This document shows, in pieces, positions 1 to 5,320 of a DNA stretch of 5,320 nucleotides. The notes beneath the pieces were generated by a model that did no database searches, was not told the origin of the DNA, and saw only the letters and a list, made by a program, of their open reading frames with translations. The stretch is from an uncultured Eggerthellaceae bacterium. GTDB lineage: Bacteria > Actinomycetota > Coriobacteriia > Coriobacteriales > Eggerthellaceae. Made by a program: the position numbers and the translations under genes. Each line of letters opens with the position of its first letter. Position 1 is the first letter of the stretch. The stretch is from the NCBI GenBank assembly GCA_910584145.1, contig CAJTXX010000070.1, positions 1 to 5,320 on the forward strand, written 5' to 3'.

Positions 1-383
1 GTGGCGCCCAGGCCGATGACGAGCGAGTAGCGCGCGCCGTACATCATGCGCGACAGCACGTCGCGGCCCTTGTCGTCGGTGCCGAACAGATGCGCTGCGT
101 CCGGCGCCTGACGGGCCACGGTGATCTCGTAAGGGTTGTACGGCGCCAAGAAGTTCGCGAACACCGCCACCAGCACGATGGCTATCAGGATGACCAGACC
201 GATGCGAGAAGAGATAGGCATGTTCTTCCAGCGGCGGAAGCGCACCTTCCCTTCCAGCTTCTCGGTGGTCTTCTCGCGCAGCTTCGGCGCACCGTCCATG
301 GGGTGGCTGCTGCCGGTGGGCGTGACGCCCGCCATATCGGTGCCCGAACCGGGCGTCTTCAGGTCTTTCATTCCGTCTGCCAT
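1..383 (-). CDS. DppC/OppC-type ABC transporter permease, N-terminal part (runs off left edge)
   Basis: This is the second membrane subunit of a peptide/nickel-family ABC importer. It pairs with the DppB/OppB-type protein encoded just before it to form the cytoplasmic-membrane channel. Reading from the ATG at 383, 127 codons are present before the window ends. Residues 1-58 are a hydrophilic, basic cytoplasmic tail. Residues 60-80 form the first membrane helix (IGLVILIAIVLVAVFANFLA). Residues 99-119 hold the family signature HLFGTDDKGRDVLSRMMYGAR, typical of DppC/OppC proteins near the extracytoplasmic side of helix 1. The later helices and the EAA loop lie outside the window. The start lies only 3 bases after the stop of the upstream permease gene, and TAAGGA and TAGGAC lie just upstream of it, so translational coupling is likely. 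An internal ATG at codon 5 is an alternative start. The family is certain. The substrate (dipeptide, oligopeptide, metal chelate, oligosaccharide) cannot be told from a permease, so no symbol is given. Confidence 0.95.
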   Translation of the reverse strand, partial: MADGMKDLKTPGSGTDMAGVTPTGSSHPMDGAPKLREKTTEKLEGKVRFRRWKNMPISSRIGLVILIAIVLVAVFANFLAPYNPYEITVARQAPDAAHLFGTDDKGRDVLSRMMYGARYSLVIGLGA

Positions 384-386
384 GTC

Positions 387-1334
387 CTACACCGTCCTTA
401 TGCGCGGGTCGATCAGGATGTAGAGCATGTCGACGATGATGTTGATGATGATGAATGCCACCGCGACCGTCAGAACGACGCCCTGCACCAGGTAGAGGTA
501 ATTCGATTGGATGCCGGAGACGATGGCCATGCCCATGCCCGGCAGATTGAAGATGACCTCGATGATGACGGCACCGCCGATGAGGTAGCCGATGCGCAGG
601 CCCAGCACCGTCACCGGCGTGATGAGCGCGTTGCGCAGCACGTTGCGAGCCACCACGACGCTCTTCGGGATACCAGCGCCGAGCGCGGTGCGCACGTAGT
701 CTTTATCGAGCTCTTCGACCATAGAGGTGCGCACGACGCGCGTGAGCTGACCAGCCACCGGCACGCCGAGCGAGATAGCGGGCAGCAGCATGCGCATGAA
801 CCACCCGCTCGGGTCGACGAAGATGTCAGGGAGGCGGCCGGACGCAGGTAGCACGCCCTGGAACGCCAAGATGAGCAGCACCGCCAACCAGAAGGACGGC
901 GTGGCGATGCAGGCGATGGAGAAGATGCGGATGATCTGGTCGGGCCAGCGGTCGCGGTACAGCGCCGAGATGACGCCCAAGATGACCGCGATGACGACGC
1001 CGAAGATCAGGCCCATGAAGGTCAGCTGCAGCGTCACGGGCAGGGCCTCCATCACGCGCTCGGCCACCGACATGCGTGATGCGCCGTAGGTTCCCAAGTC
1101 GCCCTGCACCAATCCGACCAGGAAATTGCCGTACTGGACGATGATCGGGTCGTTCAAGCCCATTTCCTCGCGGTAGGCCTCAGCCTGAGCCACCGTGGCG
1201 TTCTCTCCCAGAACCGAATAGGCCGGGTCGATGGGAGACAGCGACATGATGAAGAAAACGAGGATGGTGACGCCCAGGATCATCACAGGCAACCAGAGCA
1301 GGCGGTTGCCTATCAAACGCAGAAGGTTGTTCAC
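387..1334 (-). CDS. DppB/OppB-type ABC transporter permease
   Basis: This 315-residue protein is the first membrane subunit of a peptide/nickel-family ABC importer and is full length for the family. Six membrane helices can be placed near residues 12-32, 100-124, 136-160, 181-200, 243-264 and 283-306. Family hallmarks are the helix-1 end followed by PIDPAYSVLGENAT, the segment MGLNDPIIVQYGNFLVGLVQ (58-77) with GDLG just after it, the ATP-binding-subunit docking (EAA) loop around 213-236 with DYVRTALGAG and ARNVLRNALI, the FNLPGMG stretch (262-268), and the C-terminal DPRIR. The start is GTG at 1334. It has a strong ribosome binding site (AGGTGAGGGG) 6 bases upstream, while the overlapping ATG one base earlier is followed at once by a stop. 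In-frame ATGs further in (residues 18 and 30) would destroy helix 1. The gene follows nagB by 66 bases and precedes the partner permease by 3. No solute-binding protein or ATPase gene is visible, so these must lie further left or elsewhere. The substrate is not determined. Confidence 0.96.
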   Translation of the reverse strand: MNNLLRLIGNRLLWLPVMILGVTILVFFIMSLSPIDPAYSVLGENATVAQAEAYREEMGLNDPIIVQYGNFLVGLVQGDLGTYGASRMSVAERVMEALPVTLQLTFMGLIFGVVIAVILGVISALYRDRWPDQIIRIFSIACIATPSFWLAVLLILAFQGVLPASGRLPDIFVDPSGWFMRMLLPAISLGVPVAGQLTRVVRTSMVEELDKDYVRTALGAGIPKSVVVARNVLRNALITPVTVLGLRIGYLIGGAVIIEVIFNLPGMGMAIVSGIQSNYLYLVQGVVLTVAVAFIIINIIVDMLYILIDPRIRTV

Positions 1335-1340
1335 ATCGAT

Positions 1341-1350
1341 CCCCTCACCT
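1341..1350 (-). promoter_or_regulatory. Ribosome binding site that fixes the GTG start of the first permease gene
   Basis: On the minus strand AGGTGAGGGG ends 6 bases before the GTG at 1334-1332. This is strongly purine-rich and matches the anti-Shine-Dalgarno sequence in two registers (AGGTGA and GAGGGG). It supports the GTG start over the out-of-frame ATG at 1336-1334, which runs directly into TGA. Confidence 0.75.
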
Positions 1351-1369
1351 TCAGATCAACTTGCCGGCT

Positions 1370-1393
1370 AAGTGTAACAAATTTGAAACATTT
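1370..1393. promoter_or_regulatory. Candidate operator: 24-bp dyad in the nagB-permease gap
   Basis: The plus strand reads AAgTGTaaCAAATTTGaaAC followed by AtTT. The dyad centre is between 1381 and 1382, and 9 of 12 base pairs are complementary. The core CAAATTTG (1378-1385) is a perfect palindrome, with matching TGT/ACA triplets at 1373-1375 and 1388-1390. It sits in the only clearly AT-rich stretch of the left half of the window and overlaps the candidate -10 hexamer of the permease promoter, as a repressor site would. The same bases can also be read as an ACAAAT/ATTTGT inverted repeat (1377-1382 with 1390-1395). I cannot assign it to a known regulator. It does not look like the DasR/GntR-type amino-sugar site, and its 18-bp TGT-to-ACA span differs from the 16-bp CRP site. 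Confidence 0.45.
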
Positions 1394-1398
1394 GTGGA
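1371..1398 (-). promoter_or_regulatory. Possible sigma-70-type promoter for the permease operon
   Basis: On the minus strand a candidate -35 TCCACA (1398-1393, 4 of 6 to TTGACA) is followed by a 16-base spacer and a -10 TACACT (1376-1371, 4 of 6 to TATAAT). Transcription would begin near 1364, about 30 bases before the GTG start, leaving room for the ribosome binding site. The hexamers are only moderate matches, so the permease genes may instead, or also, be read through from nagB. No terminator is seen between them. Confidence 0.3.
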
Positions 1399-1400
1399 GA

Positions 1401-2126
1401 CTACAGGGCCGATGCGGCGGCACGGTCGCATATCACCGTGCAGTTCGGGTGCAGCTGCAGCACCGATGCCGGCACCTCGGGGCGCACCGGACCGCGGAAA
1501 GCGGCCTTCACCGTTTCGGCCTTATCCTCGCCGCTGACCACCACCAGTACGGCGCGCGCGCCCATGATGGTGCCGATGCCCATCGTGTACGCCTGGCGCG
1601 GCACCTCGTCGGCGCTGTCGAACAGGCGGCTGTTCGCCTCGATGGTGCGCTCGGTCAGATCGACGATATGCGTGCCCACCGGGAACTCGTCAGCCGGCTC
1701 ATTGAAGCCGATGTGGCCGTTGTGGCCCAGCCCCAGCAGCTGCAGGTCGATGCCGCCCGCGTCGAAGATAGCCTCGTCGTAAGGGGCGCACACGGCCGCC
1801 GCGTCGGGGTTCGAGCCGTCAGGCACGCGGGTGCTCGCCTTGTCGATGTTCACATGGTCGAACAGGTGCTGGTCCATGAAGTAACGGTAGCTCTGCGGGT
1901 CGTCGCCGGCCAGGCCCACGTACTCATCGAGGTTGAACGTGGAAACGCCCGAGAAATCGACCTTCCCAGCGCTGCAATCGGCCACCAGGCACTCGTAGGT
2001 TCCGATGGGCGTGGAACCGGTGGCGAGCCCGAGCACGCAATCGGGCAGCGCGCGCACGCACTCCGCGATGGTGTCGGCCGCGATGCGGCTCATCTGGTCG
2101 TAATCCTCCGCGATGACGATGTTCAT
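1401..2126 (-). CDS. nagB: Glucosamine-6-phosphate deaminase (short, B. subtilis-type)
   Basis: This cytoplasmic enzyme converts glucosamine 6-phosphate to fructose 6-phosphate and ammonia, the step that sends amino sugars into glycolysis. The 241-residue protein has the NagB landmarks in order: phosphate-binding LGLATGSTP (32-40), TFNLDEY (63-69) with the catalytic Asp67, and LLGLGHNGHIGFNEP (130-144) with Asn136, His138 and Glu143. In the E. coli enzyme the corresponding residues are Asp72, Asp141, His143 and Glu148. By family knowledge, Asn in place of Asp141 and a length near 240 are typical of the short forms that lack the allosteric C-terminal region of the roughly 266-residue E. coli enzyme, so activation by N-acetylglucosamine 6-phosphate is not expected. 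The start at 2126 has AAGGAG (2137-2132) 5 bases upstream. An in-frame ATG at 2216 would add 30 unrelated residues and overlap the preceding gene, so it was not used. The gene lies 44 bases after the membrane glycosyltransferase and 66 before the permeases. No nagA or NAG kinase gene is visible. Confidence 0.96.
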   Translation of the reverse strand: MNIVIAEDYDQMSRIAADTIAECVRALPDCVLGLATGSTPIGTYECLVADCSAGKVDFSGVSTFNLDEYVGLAGDDPQSYRYFMDQHLFDHVNIDKASTRVPDGSNPDAAAVCAPYDEAIFDAGGIDLQLLGLGHNGHIGFNEPADEFPVGTHIVDLTERTIEANSRLFDSADEVPRQAYTMGIGTIMGARAVLVVVSGEDKAETVKAAFRGPVRPEVPASVLQLHPNCTVICDRAAASAL

Positions 2127-2131
2127 AGGGT

Positions 2132-2137
2132 CTCCTT
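2132..2137 (-). promoter_or_regulatory. Ribosome binding site deciding the nagB start
   Basis: AAGGAG on the minus strand lies 5 bases before the ATG at 2126-2124. It supports this start over the upstream in-frame ATG at 2216. The 44-base gap back to the previous gene shows no convincing promoter or terminator, which fits co-transcription with the membrane glycosyltransferase gene. Confidence 0.75.
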
Positions 2138-2170
2138 CGTGCGTCTGCTCATGATCGGGCCTGCCGGGTG

Positions 2171-4408
2171 CTAGGTCCAGAACAGGAACGTCTCCAAAAG
2201 CTCCTGGTATGCCCACGGGTACATATCAGAATACCACCCGGTCTCGGGAACGAAGCACAATAGCAAGCTATACGTTACGCTGAGCGCCGCAAGCGCCAGC
2301 AGCACCATCGTGAGCGTGCGCCGCGCGCGCAGCCCGGCGAGCGGGCGCGGGGCGGGCGTCGCGTCGAGCGGCACCACGCGAGTGGGCAGCGGGTCGTCGG
2401 CCAGGTTCTCATTCACGATGAACACGAGCAGCACCACGGCCGCCAGCAGCATGAAGCTGAAATCGGCGTAATAGCGCTGGAGGATGCCGGCCATCTGCGC
2501 GTCGACGAGCGCGATGACCACCGCCGACACCAGAAGCGTCACGATCACGCCCGTGATGGTGTTGGTGAAGCGCTGAGAGTTGCGCAGCCGCACCACCGGC
2601 ACCGCGAAGAACAGCACCCACAGCACCGGCAGGCACGCGAGCACGCCGCCGAACGTGGCTTCCTTGATGGTCTGCCCCATATAGGTGGTGGCGAAGTCGG
2701 CCGGCTGGATGAACGGGAACACGCCGCACACGTTCGGCGGCTGGAGGAAGTAGCTGAAGATGGCCGGTGCCAAGCGGCCCACCACCCAACCGCGCTTCGT
2801 CATGTCGTTCATGGTCAGGTTGTAGTTCGCGCCGAAGTCGGTGAAGCTGCCGAAGCGCGCGTAGTTGTACCACATGATGCCCGCTGCCACCACGATATAC
2901 GGCGCCACCAGGCACGCCATCTCGCGCATGCCGGCCGGGGTCAGGATGCGCCGCTTCGTTATGTAGGTGCGCCAGAACAGCGGTATGGCCAGAAACGACA
3001 GCAGCAGGAACTGCGGGCGGCACCCGGCCACCAGCGCCATGCACAGCGAGCCCAGCGCGAAGCACAGGCAGCGCCGAGTGGAGCTGCGAGCGCGCATCCA
3101 GAAATACAGGCCCCACACCGAGAACGCCATCGCGCAGGCGATGGGCAGCGAATAGAACGTCGGGAACTTCACCAGGTACAGCACGCCGCAGCAGAACACG
3201 AACGGCACCTGCACCATCAGGTACACGCCCAGGCTGACGCGCTTGAAGTGGTAGCGCGCGAAGCGGTCGAGCATAGCCGAGCAGCCCAGCACGAACGCCA
3301 GCACTGCCACCAGCACGCCGATAGCCGTGGGGAAGCTCTGCCCGGTGATCGCATAGAACGGCAGATAGAACAACAGCGCAGGCACCACGCCGAAGTACAC
3401 GTAATAGTGACCCTCGTAGTACGCCACATCGAACAGGTACGGGTCGCCCGTCTCTTTCTGCGCTTCGTCGCGCGCACCCTTATCGTAGGGGTCATTCATC
3501 TCTTGGAGCCACTGCGGAGGCTCCTCTTCCAGGTATAGCTTGCCCTGCGTGAAGCTCTTCGCCAGCTCGGCGTATTGCTGCGCATTGTCGCCGCCCACCT
3601 CGTAGGTGTTCACCAGCGAGCGGCCGTCCCATTCGCCCTGGTTGTAGCCCGCGGTTGCTATGCCCACCATGTTCGACCCGTAGAACAGAAGCGCCGCGAT
3701 GATCGCGCATTCCACCACGTTGGCCGCGATGATGCCCGCCTTCGCTCGCTTCGGATGCTCCACGATGCGCAGCCGATAGACGGCGCTCTTCGGGCGGAAC
3801 AGGAAGCCCAGCAGCAGCACGCCCAGCACGATGCAGAAGCGCACGCCGCTGAAGATGAACGGATGATGCGCATTGAGCACCACGGTGTAGAGGCGCAGCG
3901 GGTACTGCACGTCCTCGCCCACGATCTCGATGCGCAAGTTGTCCACCAGGCCGTTCGTGCTGATGTTGACGTATTTGCTCTGGAGCGAGTTGGTGGCGAT
4001 GTCCACCACCGGCACGCCCACCGTGTACTCGGTGCTGTCGAAGTACGTCACATGCGCCGTGTCGGTGAACTGTATCTTCGCGGGCACGTTCTGCGCTGGC
4101 TGCCAACTGGCGAAGTCGATATAGATGTTATGTATCTCGGTGTTCAGGTTCGTGAATTCCAGCACCCGGCTGGCTGCGGTCAGGCGGAAGGTCTCGTCGG
4201 CCGTCTCGGTCAGCTGGATGCGCGATTTCAGGTTGATGGGCTGATAGCCCGCCGAGGCGAAGTAGTTGAAGTTGAACACGAGCACCTCGAGCGCGAGCGC
4301 GATGCATGTGAGGATGCCCACCCATTTCGCGATGTGCGCGATAACGCGACCATGCGGCGCGATGATACGCCGGAAGAAGTACGCGATATTCTCCCCGATA
4401 GTCGGCAT
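2171..4408 (-). CDS. GT-C-type membrane glycosyltransferase-like protein with N-terminal extracytoplasmic module
   Basis: This is a 745-residue integral membrane protein. About 13-14 membrane segments can be seen, for example near 30-48, 188-204, 225-243, 336-355, 361-380, 392-413, 418-437, 464-479, 498-512, 588-607, 614-636, 648-665 and 699-719. Residues about 50-185, between the first two helices, form a large extracytoplasmic stretch that looks beta-rich. The GT-C-like core follows. A long loop (about 245-335) carries GGDNAQQYAELAKSFTQGKL (272-291), resembling the acidic D-x-x-x-Y-x-x-x-A loop of lipid-phosphosugar-dependent GT-C enzymes, with Asp274 as candidate catalytic residue. NDPYD (305-309), a DPYLFDVAYY segment (322-331), YVYFGVVPALLFYLPF (336-351), and WYNYARFGSFTDFGANYNLT (513-532) with NDMTKRG just after it are like motifs I associate with GT39/ArnT-like proteins. 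By inference it adds a sugar from a lipid carrier to a cell-surface acceptor. Sugar and acceptor are unknown, and enzymatic activity is not proven. The ATG at 4408 has only a weak AGG upstream and sits 6 bases after a TATAAT. No better in-frame start is near. Confidence 0.8.
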   Translation of the reverse strand: MPTIGENIAYFFRRIIAPHGRVIAHIAKWVGILTCIALALEVLVFNFNYFASAGYQPINLKSRIQLTETADETFRLTAASRVLEFTNLNTEIHNIYIDFASWQPAQNVPAKIQFTDTAHVTYFDSTEYTVGVPVVDIATNSLQSKYVNISTNGLVDNLRIEIVGEDVQYPLRLYTVVLNAHHPFIFSGVRFCIVLGVLLLGFLFRPKSAVYRLRIVEHPKRAKAGIIAANVVECAIIAALLFYGSNMVGIATAGYNQGEWDGRSLVNTYEVGGDNAQQYAELAKSFTQGKLYLEEEPPQWLQEMNDPYDKGARDEAQKETGDPYLFDVAYYEGHYYVYFGVVPALLFYLPFYAITGQSFPTAIGVLVAVLAFVLGCSAMLDRFARYHFKRVSLGVYLMVQVPFVFCCGVLYLVKFPTFYSLPIACAMAFSVWGLYFWMRARSSTRRCLCFALGSLCMALVAGCRPQFLLLSFLAIPLFWRTYITKRRILTPAGMREMACLVAPYIVVAAGIMWYNYARFGSFTDFGANYNLTMNDMTKRGWVVGRLAPAIFSYFLQPPNVCGVFPFIQPADFATTYMGQTIKEATFGGVLACLPVLWVLFFAVPVVRLRNSQRFTNTITGVIVTLLVSAVVIALVDAQMAGILQRYYADFSFMLLAAVVLLVFIVNENLADDPLPTRVVPLDATPAPRPLAGLRARRTLTMVLLALAALSVTYSLLLCFVPETGWYSDMYPWAYQELLETFLFWT

Positions 4409-4414
4409 AGCCTG

Positions 4415-4420
4415 ATTATA
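4415..4420 (-). promoter_or_regulatory. Perfect -10 hexamer (TATAAT) with predicted leaderless start for the GT-C gene
   Basis: TATAAT on the minus strand is followed by six bases (CAGGCT) and then the ATG at 4408, so the usual start of transcription would fall at or within a base or two of the start codon. No -35 match is present: at the normal 16-18 base spacing the DNA is the GC-rich arm of the adk terminator (CCCGCC). No TGn extended -10 is seen either. The hexamer match and position are direct observations. Promoter activity and a leaderless transcript are inferred. Confidence 0.5.
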
Positions 4421-4431
4421 CGTGAAGCAGC

Positions 4432-4459
4432 AAAAGAGGCGGGCAAGATGCCCGCCTCT
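4432..4459 (-). terminator. Rho-independent terminator of the secY-adk unit
   Basis: On the minus strand, an 11-bp perfect stem (AGAGGCGGGCA with TGCCCGCCTCT) closes a 3-base TCT loop and runs into TTT. With the last stem base this makes a short four-U tract, then GCTGCTT. The stem starts 27 bases after the adk stop codon. It marks the end of the ribosomal-protein/secretion operon at adk. The U tract is short, so some readthrough into the following membrane-protein gene is possible. Confidence 0.9.
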
Positions 4460-4486
4460 CGATGCTCTGATGATGCAGCAGAGGGC

Positions 4487-5116
4487 TTACAGGCCCAGGG
4501 CCTGCTTCACGTCGGCGTAGACGACCTCAGGGTCGCGGTCGCCGTCGATGCTCACGAGCAGGTCGCAGCCGCGATAGTAGTCGATCAGCGGGCTGGTGGA
4601 CTTCTCGTACACATCGAGGCGGTTGCGCACCGTCGCTTCGTTGTCGTCGTCGCGCTGGTACATCTCCCCGCCGCACTTCTTGCACGCATCGCCGTCGGCA
4701 GCCGTGCCGATAGCACCGCACGCGCGGCACATGCGACGGCTCGTCAGGCGGCTGACGATGACCTCGGGGTCGACGTCGATCAGCAGCGCCGCATCGAGCG
4801 GGCGCCCCAGATCGGACAGCATGCCATCGAGCGCCACCGCCTGCGTGGTAGTGCGCGGGAAGCCGTCCAAGATGACGCCCTTCGCCGTGTCGGGCTGCTG
4901 GATGCGCTCGCGCATCAGGTCGATGATGAGCTCATCGGGCACCAGGTCGCCAGCGTCCATGAACGCCTTGGCTTTCAGCCCGAGCTCGGTCTGATCTTTC
5001 ACCGCCTGGCGCAGGATATCGCCAGTGGAGATGTGGCACAGCCCCTCCTGCTCGACCAGCTTGGCCGCCTGGGTGCCCTTGCCAGCCCCCGGCGCCCCCA
5101 AAAGAACGATATTCAT
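4487..5116 (-). CDS. adk: Adenylate kinase with four-cysteine zinc LID
   Basis: This cytoplasmic enzyme catalyses ATP + AMP = 2 ADP and keeps the adenylate pools balanced. The 209-residue protein shows the P-loop GAPGAGKGT (7-15, Lys13), the AMP-binding segment CHISTGDILR (27-36, Arg36), the stretch ILDGFPRTTTQ (82-92, Arg88 and Gln92), and the LID start SRLTSRR (122-128). The LID has Cys130-x2-Cys133 and Cys145-x2-Cys148, a zinc site of the kind found in Gram-positive adenylate kinases, then EMYQRDDDNEATVRNRL (151-167) with the conserved arginines. The spacing between the two cysteine pairs is 11 residues. B. subtilis has about 16, and the YH...NPPK part of the loop is missing here. Length and all other motifs are normal. 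The ATG at 5116 has AGGAAG 6 bases upstream, overlapping the end region of secY, which ends only 12 bases before. adk is therefore co-transcribed and probably translationally coupled with secY. A terminator follows. Confidence 0.98.
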   Translation of the reverse strand: MNIVLLGAPGAGKGTQAAKLVEQEGLCHISTGDILRQAVKDQTELGLKAKAFMDAGDLVPDELIIDLMRERIQQPDTAKGVILDGFPRTTTQAVALDGMLSDLGRPLDAALLIDVDPEVIVSRLTSRRMCRACGAIGTAADGDACKKCGGEMYQRDDDNEATVRNRLDVYEKSTSPLIDYYRGCDLLVSIDGDRDPEVVYADVKQALGL

Positions 5117-5122
5117 GTCACT

Positions 5123-5131
5123 CTTCCTTTA
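5123..5131 (-). promoter_or_regulatory. adk ribosome binding site overlapping the secY stop codon
   Basis: On the minus strand, TAAAGGAAG contains the secY stop codon TAA (5131-5129) running directly into the AAGGAAG ribosome binding site of adk, 6 bases before its ATG. A ribosome ending secY would sit on this site, which is the classic layout for coupled translation. Confidence 0.7.
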
Positions 5132-5320
5132 TTTGAAGAATCCTTCGTAGTTGTGCATCTTCAACTGGCTCTCCACCTTGCTCATCGTGTCGAGCGCTAC
5201 GCCGATCATGATGAGGATGGACGTGCCGCCGAACGACTGTATCAGCTGGTTGTCCGTGAAGTAGAAGATGATGGTGGGCACCACCGCGATCAGCGCGATG
5301 AAGATGCCGCCGGGCAGCGT
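5129..5320 (-). CDS. secY: Preprotein translocase subunit SecY, C-terminal end (partial)
   Basis: The 63 visible C-terminal residues plus stop belong to the central channel subunit of the SecYEG translocon in the cytoplasmic membrane. The segment TLPGGIFIALIAVVPTIIFY leads into a membrane helix, followed by FGGTSILIMIGVALDTMSKV and then ESQLKMHNYEGFFK. This is the conserved last helix and cytoplasmic tail of bacterial SecY (FGGTS..I..GVALDT...ESQL..R.YEGF). Only the HNYEG form of the usual RHYEG is slightly different. The rest of the gene lies to the right of the window. adk follows after 12 bases, as in the usual spc operon order. Confidence 0.97.
   Translation of the reverse strand, partial: TLPGGIFIALIAVVPTIIFYFTDNQLIQSFGGTSILIMIGVALDTMSKVESQLKMHNYEGFFK

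Noticed and set aside
428..455. GATGAT-like short repeat on the plus strand
   Set aside because: It encodes the isoleucine-rich last helix (FIIINIIVDM) of the permease and is explained by ATC/ATT codons.
90..851. Long plus-strand open frame opposite the permease genes
   Set aside because: It is rich in Arg, His and Asp with no recognisable motifs, and lies antisense to clear permease reading frames; a typical high-GC shadow.
1377..1395. ACAAAT/ATTTGT hairpin as a nagB terminator
   Set aside because: A 6-bp AT-dominated stem with a 7-base loop and no U run would not terminate; the dyad reading as a DNA-binding site is more plausible.
2123..2152. Nine-codon mini-ORF (ATG at 2152) ending in an ATGA overlap with the nagB start
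   Set aside because: There is no ribosome binding site of its own and no attenuator-like codon run; an ORF this short is expected by chance.
1383..2174. 263-codon plus-strand open frame covering nagB
   Set aside because: It mirrors the whole of nagB, is dominated by Arg/His/Val/Ala, has no domain features, and reflects G/C-biased third positions of the real gene.
2124..2216. Upstream in-frame ATG at 2216 extending nagB to 271 residues
   Set aside because: The extra 30 residues have no NagB similarity, overlap the end of the preceding gene, and lack a ribosome binding site, while the ATG at 2126 has AAGGAG and gives the standard MNIVIAE-type start.
4465..4483. Second small inverted repeat CTCTG...CAGAG after adk
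   Set aside because: A 5-bp stem with a 9-base loop and no U tract is too weak beside the 11-bp terminator stem next to it.

Overview
This 5.3 kb window reads entirely on the minus strand. In transcription order (right to left) it holds the 3' end of secY, adk, a large polytopic membrane protein of GT-C glycosyltransferase type, nagB, and the first two permease genes of a peptide/nickel-type (DppBC/OppBC family) ABC importer. The second permease runs off the left edge. The DNA is G+C rich, with G/C-dominated third codon positions and ribosomal-type Shine-Dalgarno sites. Together with a secY-adk pair and a B. subtilis-like short NagB, this suggests a high-GC Gram-positive-type bacterium. An anaerobic actinobacterium of the Coriobacteriia/Eggerthellales kind is my best guess, but the sequence alone does not prove it.

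Right side (about 4430-5320): the end of the spc ribosomal-protein operon. The secY stop codon is followed after 12 bases by adk, whose ribosome binding site touches the secY stop. A strong intrinsic terminator (11-bp perfect stem, 3-base loop, U run) closes the unit after adk, so map and infA do not follow here as they do in many bacteria.

Middle (2171-4431): directly behind the terminator is a perfect TATAAT placed so that transcription should begin at or within a base or two of the ATG of the 745-residue membrane protein. The transcript may be leaderless. This protein has the GT-C layout plus an extra N-terminal transmembrane helix and an extracytoplasmic beta-rich module. No terminator is seen between it and nagB (44-base gap), so the two are probably co-transcribed.

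Left side (1-2126): nagB (glucosamine-6-phosphate deaminase, short allostery-free type) is followed by a 66-base AT-rich gap. That gap carries a 24-bp dyad (9 of 12 pairs complementary) overlapping a plausible promoter. The two permease genes come next, 3 bases apart. The pairing suggests, but does not show, uptake and catabolism of amino-sugar oligomers or muropeptides.

I see no RNA gene, CRISPR array, insertion sequence or clearly new defence or mobile system. The most noteworthy items are the candidate leaderless promoter tucked against a terminator, the dyad before the permease operon, the unusual N-terminal module of the GT-C protein, and the shortened zinc LID of adenylate kinase.
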